Assembly (NCBI RefSeq): GCF_008123425.1
Contig: NZ_VSSS01000016.1
Span: 62,001 to 126,000 of the forward strand
Origin: Bradyrhizobium rifense
GTDB taxonomy: Bacteria; Pseudomonadota; Alphaproteobacteria; Rhizobiales; Xanthobacteraceae
Length of the DNA stretch: 64,000 bases
Direction of reading: 5' to 3'
Below the pieces are notes generated by a model. It saw nothing but the letters and a program-made list of their open reading frames with translations, was not told where the DNA came from and did no database searches. The translations under genes and the position numbers were made by a program. Shown here in pieces: positions 45,544 to 53,776 of this stretch (position 1 is the stretch's first letter; every line of letters begins with the position of its first letter).

Positions 45544-46080
45544 CTACTTCTCGGTGAGCTTCTTCAGGCTGGCGAGGCCGACCTCAAAGTCCTTGCCGAT
45601 CATGGTGTCCATGTTGATGAAGACCTGCATCAGCTTGGACATGAAGGGAGCCGGACCGTACATCGCCCACGTGACCAGTGTGGCATCGCCTTGCGGCACA
45701 AAGGTGAACTCGGCGGTGTTGTGGCCCTCGAAAGGCCGCTCGAAATCCAGCTTGATGCGGAGTTTGGACGGCGTGCTCGCCTCGAGGATCTCCATATGGC
45801 CGGCGCCGACATTGTTGTTGCCGTCCCAGGCATAGGTTGCGCCCTTCCCAGCCGCAGTTCCACCGAAGGTGCGCTTCATGGCGGGATCGCGCCCCTCATA
45901 GGGCGACCAGCTGGTCCAGAAGTGAAAATCGGAGACGAGCGGATAGATCGCCTCGGCCGGCGCCTTCAGCGCGAGCGTGCGCTCGACACGGAATGTGTCG
46001 GGTTTTGTGAGGGCGAAGACGAGGATGCCCGCGATCCCGACCGCGAGCACGATGGCGACAATGGCAATAGCTTTCAGCAT
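45544..46080 (-). CDS. SRPBCC (START-like) protein with N-terminal membrane anchor
   Basis: 178 residues. One membrane helix (about 2-24, LKAIAIVAIVLAVGIAGILV) precedes an SRPBCC/polyketide-cyclase-like domain: FRVERTLALKAPAEAIYPLV, DFHFWTSWSPYEGRDP, TYAWDGNNNVGAGHMEI and VTWAMYGPAPFMSKLM. The hydrophobic pocket of this fold binds lipophilic ligands. GGGAG precedes the ATG at 46080, 24 bp past the TGTCGG-N17-CGTCTT promoter. The sigma-factor gene ends 90 bp upstream on the same strand. Confidence 0.88.
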   Translation of the reverse strand: MLKAIAIVAIVLAVGIAGILVFALTKPDTFRVERTLALKAPAEAIYPLVSDFHFWTSWSPYEGRDPAMKRTFGGTAAGKGATYAWDGNNNVGAGHMEILEASTPSKLRIKLDFERPFEGHNTAEFTFVPQGDATLVTWAMYGPAPFMSKLMQVFINMDTMIGKDFEVGLASLKKLTEK

Positions 46081-46104
46081 GAAGGACTCCCTGGATACGG
46101 GATT

Positions 46105-46133
46105 AAGACGAAGGGAGACGGCGGGGGCCGACA
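46105..46133 (-). promoter_or_regulatory. TGTCGG-N17-CGTCTT promoter, SRPBCC-VOC pair
   Basis: On the minus strand TGTCGG (46133-46128), 17 bases, CGTCTT (46110-46105), 24 bp before the SRPBCC start. It lies in the 90-bp gap behind the sigma-factor gene, so the pair need not rely on readthrough. Confidence 0.75.
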
Positions 46134-46170
46134 ATTGCCGGAACGAAATTTTAGGCCGTCACTTTGCCCG

Positions 46171-47472
46171 TCACTTGGCCTTCGCGCCCTGCCTGGCGCC
46201 GCCATTGGCTCCTTTCGGCTGGCTGTCCCTGATCAGCCGATCAATGTGCATGCGGATGTGGGCGGCCTCGGCCGAGGTGTTGGCGAGCGCGATGGCGCGG
46301 TCGAAGGCGACGCGGGCCTCGTCGTTGCGGCCGAGCTGCATCAGGAAGGCGCCGCGCACGCCATAGAAATGAAAATAGTTGGCGAGCTTCGGCGCCAGCG
46401 GCTCGATCAGATCGAGCGCGGCTTGCGGTCCGCGCACCTTGGACACCGCGACCGCGCGGTTGAGCGTCACCACCGGCGAGGGCTGCACCACTTCGAGCGC
46501 ACCGTAGAGCAGGTCGATCTGGGTCCAGTCGGTCTCGTCCGGCGTCGCCGCGCGCGCATGCAGCGCGGCGATCGCGGCCTGAATCTGGTAGGGCCCGCTG
46601 CGGCGGTGGCGCATCGCCTTGTCGATCAGCGCGAGGCCCTCCGCGATCATATTGCGGTTCCACAGCGCGCGATCCTGGTCATCCAGCAGAATGAGTGAGC
46701 CGTCCTTGGCGAAGCGCGCGTCGCTGCGCGCGTGCTGCAACAGGATCAGCGCCGTCAGGCCCATGATCTCAGGCTCGCTCTGGAACAGGCGCAGCAACAA
46801 GCGCGCCAGCCGGATCGCTTCCTCGCACAGCGGCTTGCGGATCTCGGCCGTGTCGCCGCTGGCCGAATAGCCCTCGTTGAAGATCAGATAGATCATCGCC
46901 GCGACGCCCACGAGCCGTTCGGAGCGCTCGACCGGCCCCGGTGTCTCGAAAGGTGTCCCGGCTTCGGCGACCTTGGCCTTGGCGCGGGTGATGCGCTGCT
47001 CCATCGCGGCGTCCGAGACCAGGAAAGCGCGCGCGATCTGCTTGACTGTCAGGCCTGAGACGATGCGCAGCGCCAGCGCGATCTGCTGCGTCGCCGGCAA
47101 TTGCGGGTGGCAGCAGATGAACATCAGCCGCAAAATGTCGTCGCGGTAGTGCGAGCCGTCGAGCCGCTCGGCGAGCGCGCCTTCGGCATCGTCGAGATCC
47201 GAGATCGCCTGGTCGTCCTCGGGCAGCGGCTGCTGCTTCCGGTTACGGCGCACCTCGTCGATCGCGACGTTGCGGCCGACCATGATCAGCCAGGCCGCGG
47301 GATCGCGCGGAGGCCCGTTCTGCGGCCAGGTTTTGAGCGCGCGCAGGCAGGCGTTCTGAAACGCCTCCTCCGCCGTATCGAGATCGCGGAAATAGCGTAG
47401 CAGCGCGCCCACCGCCTGGGGTCGCGCCGAGGTCAGCGCGGTCTCGATCCAGCCGGTGTCGGCTTCGCTCAC
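46171..47472 (-). CDS. ECF42-type RNA polymerase sigma factor with C-terminal extension
   Basis: 433 residues, more than twice a minimal ECF sigma factor. Region 2 is ALLRYFRDLDTAEEAFQNAC to AAWLIMVGRNVAIDEVRRNR; region 4 is LPATQQIALALRIVSGLTVK through AFLVSDAAMEQRITRAKAKV. The remaining 230 residues begin with AAMIYLIFNEGYSAS, the YLxFNEGY motif of ECF42 proteins, and then TPR-like helices (SGPYQIQAAIAALHARA, FHFYGVRGAFLMQLGRNDEA). ECF42 factors have no anti-sigma factor; the extension is needed for activity. It overlaps the upstream DGPF gene by four bases. Confidence 0.93.
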   Translation of the reverse strand: MSEADTGWIETALTSARPQAVGALLRYFRDLDTAEEAFQNACLRALKTWPQNGPPRDPAAWLIMVGRNVAIDEVRRNRKQQPLPEDDQAISDLDDAEGALAERLDGSHYRDDILRLMFICCHPQLPATQQIALALRIVSGLTVKQIARAFLVSDAAMEQRITRAKAKVAEAGTPFETPGPVERSERLVGVAAMIYLIFNEGYSASGDTAEIRKPLCEEAIRLARLLLRLFQSEPEIMGLTALILLQHARSDARFAKDGSLILLDDQDRALWNRNMIAEGLALIDKAMRHRRSGPYQIQAAIAALHARAATPDETDWTQIDLLYGALEVVQPSPVVTLNRAVAVSKVRGPQAALDLIEPLAPKLANYFHFYGVRGAFLMQLGRNDEARVAFDRAIALANTSAEAAHIRMHIDRLIRDSQPKGANGGARQGAKAK

Positions 47473-47837
47473 GCTGAAATTCCCCCGGGCCTGAACACGC
47501 CGACGGGCCGCACCTCATAGGCGCCGCCGGGATTGGCAGCTCCAAGGTCGCGCGCGACGTCGAGGGCCTCGTCGAGGCTCTTGCAGTCGACGACGTAGAA
47601 GCCGAGCAGTTGCTCCTTGGTCTCGGCATAGGGGCCATCGAGCACCAGCGGCGGGTCCTCCTTGCGCAAGGTCGCCGCCGCCGTGGTCGGCAGCAGCCGC
47701 GCCACCGGACCGAGCCGGCCCTGCTTCGCGAGACCTTCCTGCACCACGGCGAGCTTCTTCATCACGGCCTCGTCCTGGTCCTTGCTCCAGGAGCCGACGA
47801 AGTCCTCGTCGTGATAGCAAAGGATCGCATAAAGCAT
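47469..47837 (-). CDS. YciI/DGPF-domain protein, coupled to the ECF42 sigma gene
   Basis: 122 residues: LYAILCYHDEDFVGSWSKDQ, then PPLVLDGPYAETKEQLLGFYVVD (the DGPF-family block, here DGPY) and DLGAANPGGAYEVRPVGVF. This is the standard genomic partner of ECF42 sigma factors. Its stop overlaps the sigma start by four bases, so the two are coupled. The ATG at 47837 follows GGAAGG. The operon promoter at 47868-47896 has the TGTCGG-N17-CGTCTT pattern, which implies the sigma factor drives its own operon. Confidence 0.92.
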   Translation of the reverse strand: MLYAILCYHDEDFVGSWSKDQDEAVMKKLAVVQEGLAKQGRLGPVARLLPTTAAATLRKEDPPLVLDGPYAETKEQLLGFYVVDCKSLDEALDVARDLGAANPGGAYEVRPVGVFRPGGISA

Positions 47838-47867
47838 GGGCAGCACCTTCCCTGAACGCTTGTTTTA

Positions 47868-47896
47868 AAGACGATCCACTATGCCCCGCCCCGACA
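47868..47896 (-). promoter_or_regulatory. TGTCGG-N17-CGTCTT promoter, DGPF-ECF42 operon
   Basis: On the minus strand TGTCGG (47896-47891), 17 bases, CGTCTT (47873-47868), 31 bp before the DGPF start. Autogenous promoters of this kind are usual for ECF sigma factors. Confidence 0.8.
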
Positions 47897-47981
47897 GGGC
47901 TGCGGAAAAAAATTGCAAGAAAAATCCGACGGATCGTGCCAAGGAGGGCCTTCAAAAGCGGAACCCGACGAGGCACTTAGA

Positions 47982-48947
47982 ATGACCAAAGGCACACTGG
48001 CCGTCCTGATCAACAGCACGCAGCAGAACTGGCTGCCGGAGCGCTGGAAGGCCCGTTTCGACGCGGTCTGCGGCGGCCGTCGTGTCGTGCTGCTGCCGGA
48101 TGCCGGGCTCGATCCGGCCGAGGTGCACTATGCCGCGGTGTGGAAGCCGGTACCGGGCGACCTCGGCTCTTTTCCGAATCTGCGGGCGATCTTCAATCTC
48201 GGCGCCGGCGTCGATGCGCTGATGGCGGACAAGAGCCTGCCCAACGTGCCGCTGGTGCGCGTCGCCGTGCCTGATCTCACCAACCGCATGACCGAATATG
48301 TCGTGCTGCACGTGCTGATGCACCACCGCCAGGAGCTTTATCTGCGGGACTCGCAGCGCGCCAAACGCTGGGAGCCGACATATCAATGGCCGGCGAGCGC
48401 CGTCACGGTCGGCATGATGGGGCTCGGCACGCTGGGCGCTGATGCTGCCGACGTGCTGCGGCGGCTCGGCTTCAGCGTCGCCGGCTGGAGCCGTAGTCCG
48501 CGCACGATCGAGGGCGTCGAATGTTTCCACGGCACGGCCGGAATGGATGCGTTCCTGCGCAAGACCGACATCCTGGTGTCACTGCTGCCGCTGACGCCTG
48601 ACACAAACGGCATTCTCAACCGCGACGTCTTCACAAAGCTCAACCGCAACAGCCCGCTCGGCGCGCCCGTGCTGATCAATGCCGGCCGCGGCGGCTTGCA
48701 AAACGAAGCCGACATCCTGGCCTGCCTCGACGACGGCACGCTGGGCGCGGCCTCGCTCGACGTCTTCGTCCAGGAGCCGCAGCCAAAGGACAGCCGGTTC
48801 TGGACCCATCCCAAGGTCGTGCTGACCCCGCACAACGCCGCCGACACGGACGCGGATGCGATCTCGGCCTATGTCGCCGAGCAGATCGCAACGTTCGAGG
48901 CGGGGGGCGCGCTGGAGAATGTGGTGGATCGCGGGCGGGGGTATTAA
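47982..48947 (+). CDS. ghrA: D-2-hydroxyacid dehydrogenase, glyoxylate/hydroxypyruvate reductase A type
   Basis: 321 residues. The NAD(P) domain has VGMMGLGTLGADAADVLRRL and GWSRSP; the catalytic residues lie in LINAGRGGLQNE (Arg), DVFVQEPQP (Glu) and LTPHNAA (His). The N-terminal part with IFNLGAGVDALM matches GhrA, which reduces glyoxylate or hydroxypyruvate with NADPH. The ATG at 47982 follows GAGGCA; the longer frame from 47913 overlaps the ECF42 promoter region on the other strand. The exact substrate is inferred from the family. Confidence 0.85.
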   Translation: MTKGTLAVLINSTQQNWLPERWKARFDAVCGGRRVVLLPDAGLDPAEVHYAAVWKPVPGDLGSFPNLRAIFNLGAGVDALMADKSLPNVPLVRVAVPDLTNRMTEYVVLHVLMHHRQELYLRDSQRAKRWEPTYQWPASAVTVGMMGLGTLGADAADVLRRLGFSVAGWSRSPRTIEGVECFHGTAGMDAFLRKTDILVSLLPLTPDTNGILNRDVFTKLNRNSPLGAPVLINAGRGGLQNEADILACLDDGTLGAASLDVFVQEPQPKDSRFWTHPKVVLTPHNAADTDADAISAYVAEQIATFEAGGALENVVDRGRGY

Positions 48948-49056
48948 GGCTCCATAGCTTCCCCATCCACAACCCCCGCTCCGTCCGCCCCATTCACCCT
49001 CTCTTAGCGAGAAGTTGATAGGCATTGTTAATCAATGCTCAACGAACGGGTCGGAC

Positions 49057-51024
49057 ATGCGCTCTCCCCTCGGCCTCAGGATGCGGATCACGGTGGCGCT
49101 GGCGCTGACGGCGGCGGCGACCGCGCTGATTGCCGTGCTGGGCGCCATGTGGATCATCGCGGGCATCATCGACCGCGCCGACCAGCGCGAGCTGCGCAGC
49201 CATTATGATGCGCTGCTGTCGCGGATCGCCGAAGAGTCCCATCGCGCCGCCGCCATGAGCGCGGTCGTGGCCGCGATGCCGGCGGCGCAGGAGGCGATGG
49301 CCAGGCAGGATCGCGAGGCGCTGGTGCGCCTGTTCGGGCCGGTGTTCGCCGCCACCAAATCGGAGTACGGCGTCGAGCAATTCCAATTCCACACGCCGCC
49401 TGCGACCTCCTTCCTGCGCGTGCACCAGCCGGCAAAGTTCGGCGACGACCTCTCGAGCTTCCGCAAGACCGTCGTCGACGCCAATCAGGAGCACAGGGTC
49501 GTCGTCGGCCTCGAAGGCGGCCTGGCCGGGCTCGGCATCCGCGGCGTGGTGCCGATCGCTCAAGCCGGCAAACATCTCGGCTCGGTGGAATTCGGCCTGA
49601 CCTTCGGCCAGTCCTTCCTCGACGATTTCAAGACCAACCGCCATGTCGACATCGCCTTCCATCTTGCCGACGGAGCGGGCTTCAAGCTGTTCGGCGGCAC
49701 GCTGAAGGGCAAGAGCTTCTTCGACGCGGCCGATTACGGCCGCGCCGCCGGCGGCGGCTTCACCGTGAAGCAGGCCAAGCTCGACGCGACGCCGATCGCC
49801 GCGCTGCTCGGGCCGATCAAGGATTTTTCCGGAAAACCGCTCGGCGCCGTCGAGCTGGTGATGGACAATTCCGATTACGAGGCCTCCGCCGACCGCGCCT
49901 GGATGCTCGCAATCGCGATCGCCGCGCTCGGGCTCATGCTGGCTGCAATCGTCGGCTATCTCATTGCCCGCGGCATCTCGCGGCCGATCCTCTCCATCAC
50001 CAGCGTGATGCGCGAGCTCGCCGACGGCCGGCTCGACGTCGCCGTCCCCGAAAGCAAGGCGAATGACGAAGTCGGCGCGATGGTGAAGGCGGTCGCGGTT
50101 TTCCGCGACAATGCCGTGAATTTCAGCAAGCTCCAGACCGATCAGCTCGAGGCAAAGGCGCAGTCCGAGGCCGAGAAGCGGCGCGCCTTTGCCGCCCTCG
50201 CCGATAATTTCGAGGCCAGCATCCGCGACGTCGTCACCACGGTGTCCTCGGCCGCGGTCGAGATGGAACACACCGCGCGCTCGATGTCCGATATCGTCGC
50301 GCAGTCGCGCAATCAGACCCGCGCGGTGTCGTCGGCCTCGGCGCTGGCTTCGGAGAACGTGCAGACGGTGGCAGCCGCAGCGGAAGAATTGTCCTCGTCG
50401 ATGACCGAGATCAGCCGGCGGCTGGCGCATGCGACCCAAGTGGTGGGCAAGGCCGCCAGCGACGGCCGGCAGTCGAACGAGCGGGTGCAGAGCCTGGCGG
50501 ACGCCGCGCAGAAAATCGGCGACGTCGTTTCCTTCATCAACGGCATTGCGGGGCAGACCAATCTGCTGGCGCTGAATGCCACGATCGAGGCCGCGCGCGC
50601 GGGCGAAGCCGGCCGCGGCTTTGCGGTGGTCGCCTCCGAAGTCAAGGCGCTCGCGACCCAGACCGCGAAGGCGACCGAAGAGATCGGCGCGCAGGTGACG
50701 GCCGTCCAGGGCGAGACCACCGGCGCCGTCGAGGGCATCCAGTCGATCTGCGCGACGATTCAGCAGGTCGACGAGATCTCCGCCGCGATCGCGGCCGCTG
50801 TCGGCCAGCAGGGCACGGCGACACAGGAGATCGCGCAGAACGTCCAGCAGGCCGCCGCGCGCACCGGCGAGGTCTCGCAGAACATCGCCGGCGTCACCGA
50901 CGGCATCGCCGCCACGGGCACGGCCGCGGAAGAGGTGCTGGTGTCGGCGATCGAGCTGTCAAAGCAGTCGCAGCGCCTGCGCGACGAGGTGGATCGTTTC
51001 CTCGCGCAGATTCGAGCGGCGTAA
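49057..51024 (+). CDS. Membrane methyl-accepting chemotaxis protein with dCache-like sensor
   Basis: 655 residues. Two membrane helices (about 9-36 and 282-304) enclose a periplasmic sensor domain of about 245 residues resembling the double-Cache type ([20 protein letters not shown]). A HAMP domain ([20 protein letters not shown]) and the signalling domain follow, with tip [20 protein letters not shown] and [15 protein letters not shown]. No C-terminal CheR-binding pentapeptide is seen. The ligand is unknown. The ATG at 49057 leaves a short basic N-terminus before the first helix. Confidence 0.93.
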   Translation: MRSPLGLRMRITVALALTAAATALIAVLGAMWIIAGIIDRADQRELRSHYDALLSRIAEESHRAAAMSAVVAAMPAAQEAMARQDREALVRLFGPVFAATKSEYGVEQFQFHTPPATSFLRVHQPAKFGDDLSSFRKTVVDANQEHRVVVGLEGGLAGLGIRGVVPIAQAGKHLGSVEFGLTFGQSFLDDFKTNRHVDIAFHLADGAGFKLFGGTLKGKSFFDAADYGRAAGGGFTVKQAKLDATPIAALLGPIKDFSGKPLGAVELVMDNSDYEASADRAWMLAIAIAALGLMLAAIVGYLIARGISRPILSITSVMRELADGRLDVAVPESKANDEVGAMVKAVAVFRDNAVNFSKLQTDQLEAKAQSEAEKRRAFAALADNFEASIRDVVTTVSSAAVEMEHTARSMSDIVAQSRNQTRAVSSASALASENVQTVAAAAEELSSSMTEISRRLAHATQVVGKAASDGRQSNERVQSLADAAQKIGDVVSFINGIAGQTNLLALNATIEAARAGEAGRGFAVVASEVKALATQTAKATEEIGAQVTAVQGETTGAVEGIQSICATIQQVDEISAAIAAAVGQQGTATQEIAQNVQQAAARTGEVSQNIAGVTDGIAATGTAAEEVLVSAIELSKQSQRLRDEVDRFLAQIRAA

Positions 51025-51035
51025 TTGGGCGACGG

Positions 51036-51716
51036 CTAAGGCTTAACCCCCACCATCACATCAATCGCGCCCTTCACGATTCCCTCCAGCTCCTTGCGCG
51101 AGACGCGCGCGCGGGAGCGGATGGCGAGTGTGTGGATGGTGGCGGAGGCGAGTTGCGCGAGCGCGGCAGGATCGGCGCTCGGGGGCAACTCGCCGTTCTC
51201 CTTGGCGCGGCGGAAACAACTGGCGAAGGCCTTGTCGAGCTCGGTCAGCCCCTCCAGCACCATGGCACGAATTTCTGGATCGCCGACCGCTTCGGACGCC
51301 GCCGTCACCACCGTGAAGCAGCCGCGCGGGCCGGTCTCGCCGGAGAGATAGATGTTCAGCGCGGAGGCATAGATGCGCGCGAGCCGCTCGCGCACCGGCA
51401 TCTCCTGGCGAAAGATCTCGACCATCGATGCGCGCGCGTCCTCGCGGTAGCGCTGATAGCTCTTGATGTAGAGCTCGCGCTTGTCGCCGAACGCTCCGTA
51501 AAGGCTCGGCCGGTTCATGCCCGTTGCCTCGCTGAGATCGTCGAGCGAGGTCGCGGCAAAACCCTGCTTGCGAAACAGATCGAGCGCTTTTCCGAGCGCG
51601 ACGTCGGGCTCATAGGCGCGCGGCCGCCCGCGGCGCTTAGGTTCGCCGCGGCGCTCGGGTTCGCCGCGGCGCTCGGGTTCAGTGGCAGCAGCTGGCGGCT
51701 TTGATTTTTGTACCAT
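51036..51716 (-). CDS. TetR-family transcriptional regulator
   Basis: 226 residues. An Arg/Glu-rich N-terminus repeats ERRGEP three times (with KRRGRP), then the helix-turn-helix ALGKALDLFRKQGFAATSLDDLSEATGMNRPSLYGAFGDKRELY and a TetR C-terminal domain (LSGETGPRGCFTVVTAASEA). It is divergent from a GST gene, a common pairing for regulators answering electrophiles. Its start codon lies inside one arm of a 15-bp inverted repeat whose other arm lies in the GST leader, so it probably controls both genes. Confidence 0.88.
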   Translation of the reverse strand: MVQKSKPPAAATEPERRGEPERRGEPKRRGRPRAYEPDVALGKALDLFRKQGFAATSLDDLSEATGMNRPSLYGAFGDKRELYIKSYQRYREDARASMVEIFRQEMPVRERLARIYASALNIYLSGETGPRGCFTVVTAASEAVGDPEIRAMVLEGLTELDKAFASCFRRAKENGELPPSADPAALAQLASATIHTLAIRSRARVSRKELEGIVKGAIDVMVGVKP

Positions 51717-51770
51717 GTCGCAAATTAATCCTTGACCGACCCCATATTATGCAAGATGGTACAAAAATCA
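51702..51770. promoter_or_regulatory. Long inverted repeat between divergent tetR and GST genes
   Basis: TGATTTTTGTACCAT (51702-51716) is repeated in perfect inverse at 51756-51770, 39 bp apart, and the match continues inward with few mismatches. The left arm covers the tetR start codon, the right arm the GST leader. Two TetR-binding half regions around the divergent promoters are likely. Confidence 0.55.
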
Positions 51771-51823
51771 ATCTGGCCAGGATGAGCGACACTCACAAAG
51801 AGAATTGCCCAAGGAGGCCCACG

Positions 51824-52468
51824 ATGGATCTTTATTTCTCGCCGCTCGCCTGCTCCATGGCGACGCGCGTCGCGCTCTACGAGGCCGGCGCCGAGGCTAA
51901 TTATCTCGAAGTCGATCCGCCGACCAAGAAGGTGCTGAAGGACGGCTCCGACTTCCGCACCGTCAATCCGATCGGCCTGGTACCGACGCTGCGCACCGAC
52001 GAGGGCGTGGTGCTGACCGAGAACGCCGCGATCCTGCAATATGTCGCCGACCGTTTTCCGCAATCCGGCCTCGGCGCCGCGGCGGGCATCGATCGCACGC
52101 GGCTGCATCAATGGCTCTGCTTCATTGGCACCGAGCTGCACAAGGGCCTGTTCGTGCCCGTGCTCGACCGCAAGGCGTCGCAGGACGTGAAAGCCTACGT
52201 GCTGGAGAAGAACCTGTCGCGGCTCGACTATCTCGACAACTACCTGAAGGGGCGCGAGTTCCTGCTCGACCATTTCAGCGTTGCCGATGCCTATCTCGTC
52301 ACGGTCATCAACTGGACCATGGCGACGCCGCCGATCGAGCTTTCGAAATGGCCGAACGTGAAGGCCTATTACGAGCGCCTGCGCCAACGGCCGTCGGTGG
52401 CGAAGGCGGTCGCGGAGGAGTTCGAGCTGTACAAGGCCGAACAGGCTCGGAAGAAGGCGGCAGCGTAG
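51824..52468 (+). CDS. Glutathione S-transferase
   Basis: 214 residues with the thioredoxin-like N-terminal domain (MDLYFSPLACSMATRVALYE with the usual Ser/Cys region, and TENAAILQYVADRFP, the glutathione gamma-Glu site) and the all-helical C-terminal domain (FLLDHFSVADAYLVTVINW). It would conjugate or reduce electrophiles with glutathione. AAGGAGG precedes the ATG at 51824. The divergent TetR gene and the shared inverted repeat suggest repression until an inducer is present. Confidence 0.93.
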   Translation: MDLYFSPLACSMATRVALYEAGAEANYLEVDPPTKKVLKDGSDFRTVNPIGLVPTLRTDEGVVLTENAAILQYVADRFPQSGLGAAAGIDRTRLHQWLCFIGTELHKGLFVPVLDRKASQDVKAYVLEKNLSRLDYLDNYLKGREFLLDHFSVADAYLVTVINWTMATPPIELSKWPNVKAYYERLRQRPSVAKAVAEEFELYKAEQARKKAAA

Positions 52469-52483
52469 CGACATCGAAATAAC

Positions 52484-52507
52484 CCGCCGTCCCGACCGGG
52501 ACGGCGG
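52484..52507. terminator. Hairpin between convergent GST and XoxJ-like genes
   Basis: CCGCCGTCCC and GGGACGGCGG form a perfect 10-bp stem with a four-base loop. On the minus strand GTTATTTCG follows. It lies between two convergent stops and may serve both. Confidence 0.65.
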
Positions 52508-52510
52508 TAG

Positions 52511-53278
52511 CTACCTCGGCGCCTGCAGTAGGACCCCGTAGCGGCCGTATATCCGATCGATCGTTCCGTCGTTTCGCAATCGTTCAAGCGCTCCATCGAT
52601 GGCTTCGCGCAACGCATCATCGGGACGGACCATACCGACGGCGACGTTCCAGTTGAGATCGGCCACGCTCTCGTCGCGATCCAGAATGCGGAGTGCCTTG
52701 TCCGGATGCGTCAGATTGAAATAGCTCGCCACCGTGGGTGTGACCGCAGCGGCATCGATCTCATGGTTTGACAGGGCGTCGAGGCTGTCGCTCTCGAAGC
52801 CGAAGGTCGATGTCGGGACGCGCCGTTGACCGATGATCATGGCTGCAACGGATCCGACCTGCACCCCCACTTTGGTCGACCCGTTGAGGCTCTTGAACGA
52901 GGTCAGCGTGCTGGATGACGGCACGGCGAGTGCGACGCCCGTGCGATAATACGGTTTTGAGATCCTCAAGCGGGTTTCGCCTTGCGCCTCGCGGTCGGCG
53001 ATGACGTCGAGCAAGATGTCACAGCCCGCACTGCGCATCTGGTACTGAGTGATGATCCAATCGGGCCTGAGCGAAACGCCAAGCTCGCGCGCGAACGCGT
53101 TGCCCAGCTCGATCTGAAATCCCGGAGGGTCGCCAGCCTTGTTGGCGAAGGGCAACGAGTTGGGGTGCGCGCATAGTCCGAGCACACCGGAGTCGCGAAT
53201 TGCATCGAGGGAGCGGGCCTGCGCCACACCGTTTAGTCCCAGCATTGCGACGACCACGAAGGGGAGACAGGTCTTCAT
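52511..53278 (-). CDS. XoxJ-like periplasmic binding protein of a PQQ dehydrogenase operon
   Basis: 255 residues. A signal peptide (about 1-21, ending GVAQA) leads to a solute-binding-protein-3 fold: SGVLGLCAHPNSLPFANKAG, PGFQIELGNAFARELGVSLR, VGVQVGSVAAM and VTPTVASYFNLTHPDK. The third gene of methanol-dehydrogenase operons (XoxJ/MoxJ) has this fold and is thought to help activate the enzyme rather than import solutes. It follows the cytochrome c gene by 36 bp and the dehydrogenase gene, in the xoxF-G-J order. Confidence 0.85.
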   Translation of the reverse strand: MKTCLPFVVVAMLGLNGVAQARSLDAIRDSGVLGLCAHPNSLPFANKAGDPPGFQIELGNAFARELGVSLRPDWIITQYQMRSAGCDILLDVIADREAQGETRLRISKPYYRTGVALAVPSSSTLTSFKSLNGSTKVGVQVGSVAAMIIGQRRVPTSTFGFESDSLDALSNHEIDAAAVTPTVASYFNLTHPDKALRILDRDESVADLNWNVAVGMVRPDDALREAIDGALERLRNDGTIDRIYGRYGVLLQAPR

Positions 53279-53314
53279 GAGATGTCCAGTGCGGATCCGT
53301 ACTTTTTTGCCGAC

Positions 53315-53668
53315 TTAGCCTTCACTTGGCTTCAGGGCGCGAATGTATTTGATGATCTCGTCGATCTGCGCATCGTTGAACACGGCGCCGAAGGCAGGCA
53401 TGGCGCCTTCCTTGCCGTTCTTGATGCGAATGCGAAGGAAGTCGTCGTCTCGCTTGGTGTCCATGAGCTGCGGCCCCTTGCCGGCCGCACGACCGCCGGC
53501 GGAGTGACACCAGCCACAGGTCGTCGCGAACAACTGTCCGACATCGAGCTGCTCACTGTCCGGCGCGGACGGCGGAGGCTGCTGCGCGCGGGACGGCAAG
53601 GCTGAAATCGTGAGGAGCACGGCAAGTGTCGGCGTCGACAATGTCGTAATGGTCCGAGCCAATCGCAT
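53315..53668 (-). CDS. Class I cytochrome c, electron acceptor of the PQQ dehydrogenase
   Basis: 117 residues. The signal peptide (ending ALPSRA) precedes one haem site, TTCGWCHSAGG, with the distal Met ligand in EGAMPAFGAVF. It matches the XoxG-type cytochrome that takes electrons from the dehydrogenase in the periplasm. The start at 53668 (MRLARTITTL) gives a normal signal peptide; an ATG at 53749 has a better ribosome site (GGAGGG) but would add 27 residues before it. Confidence 0.88.
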   Translation of the reverse strand: MRLARTITTLSTPTLAVLLTISALPSRAQQPPPSAPDSEQLDVGQLFATTCGWCHSAGGRAAGKGPQLMDTKRDDDFLRIRIKNGKEGAMPAFGAVFNDAQIDEIIKYIRALKPSEG

Positions 53669-53776
53669 ACCGGCCAAACCTACCTGTCGGAAATCCAATT
53701 CGCGCCGAGGCTCATCAGCCTCGCTTCGACAGGGAGGGAGCAGCGTCATGCCGTTCCCTCCCCGCGCCACGAGGGC

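Noticed and set aside
49039..50439. Minus-strand open frame of about 466 codons opposite the membrane chemoreceptor
   Set aside because: Antisense shadow of a well-supported gene, His/Arg/Gly-rich and without motifs.
51655..51690. Repeated GGTTCGCCGCGGCGCTC units in the TetR gene as a mobile or regulatory repeat
   Set aside because: They encode an in-frame ERRGEP repeat in the disordered N-terminus; simple slippage explains them.
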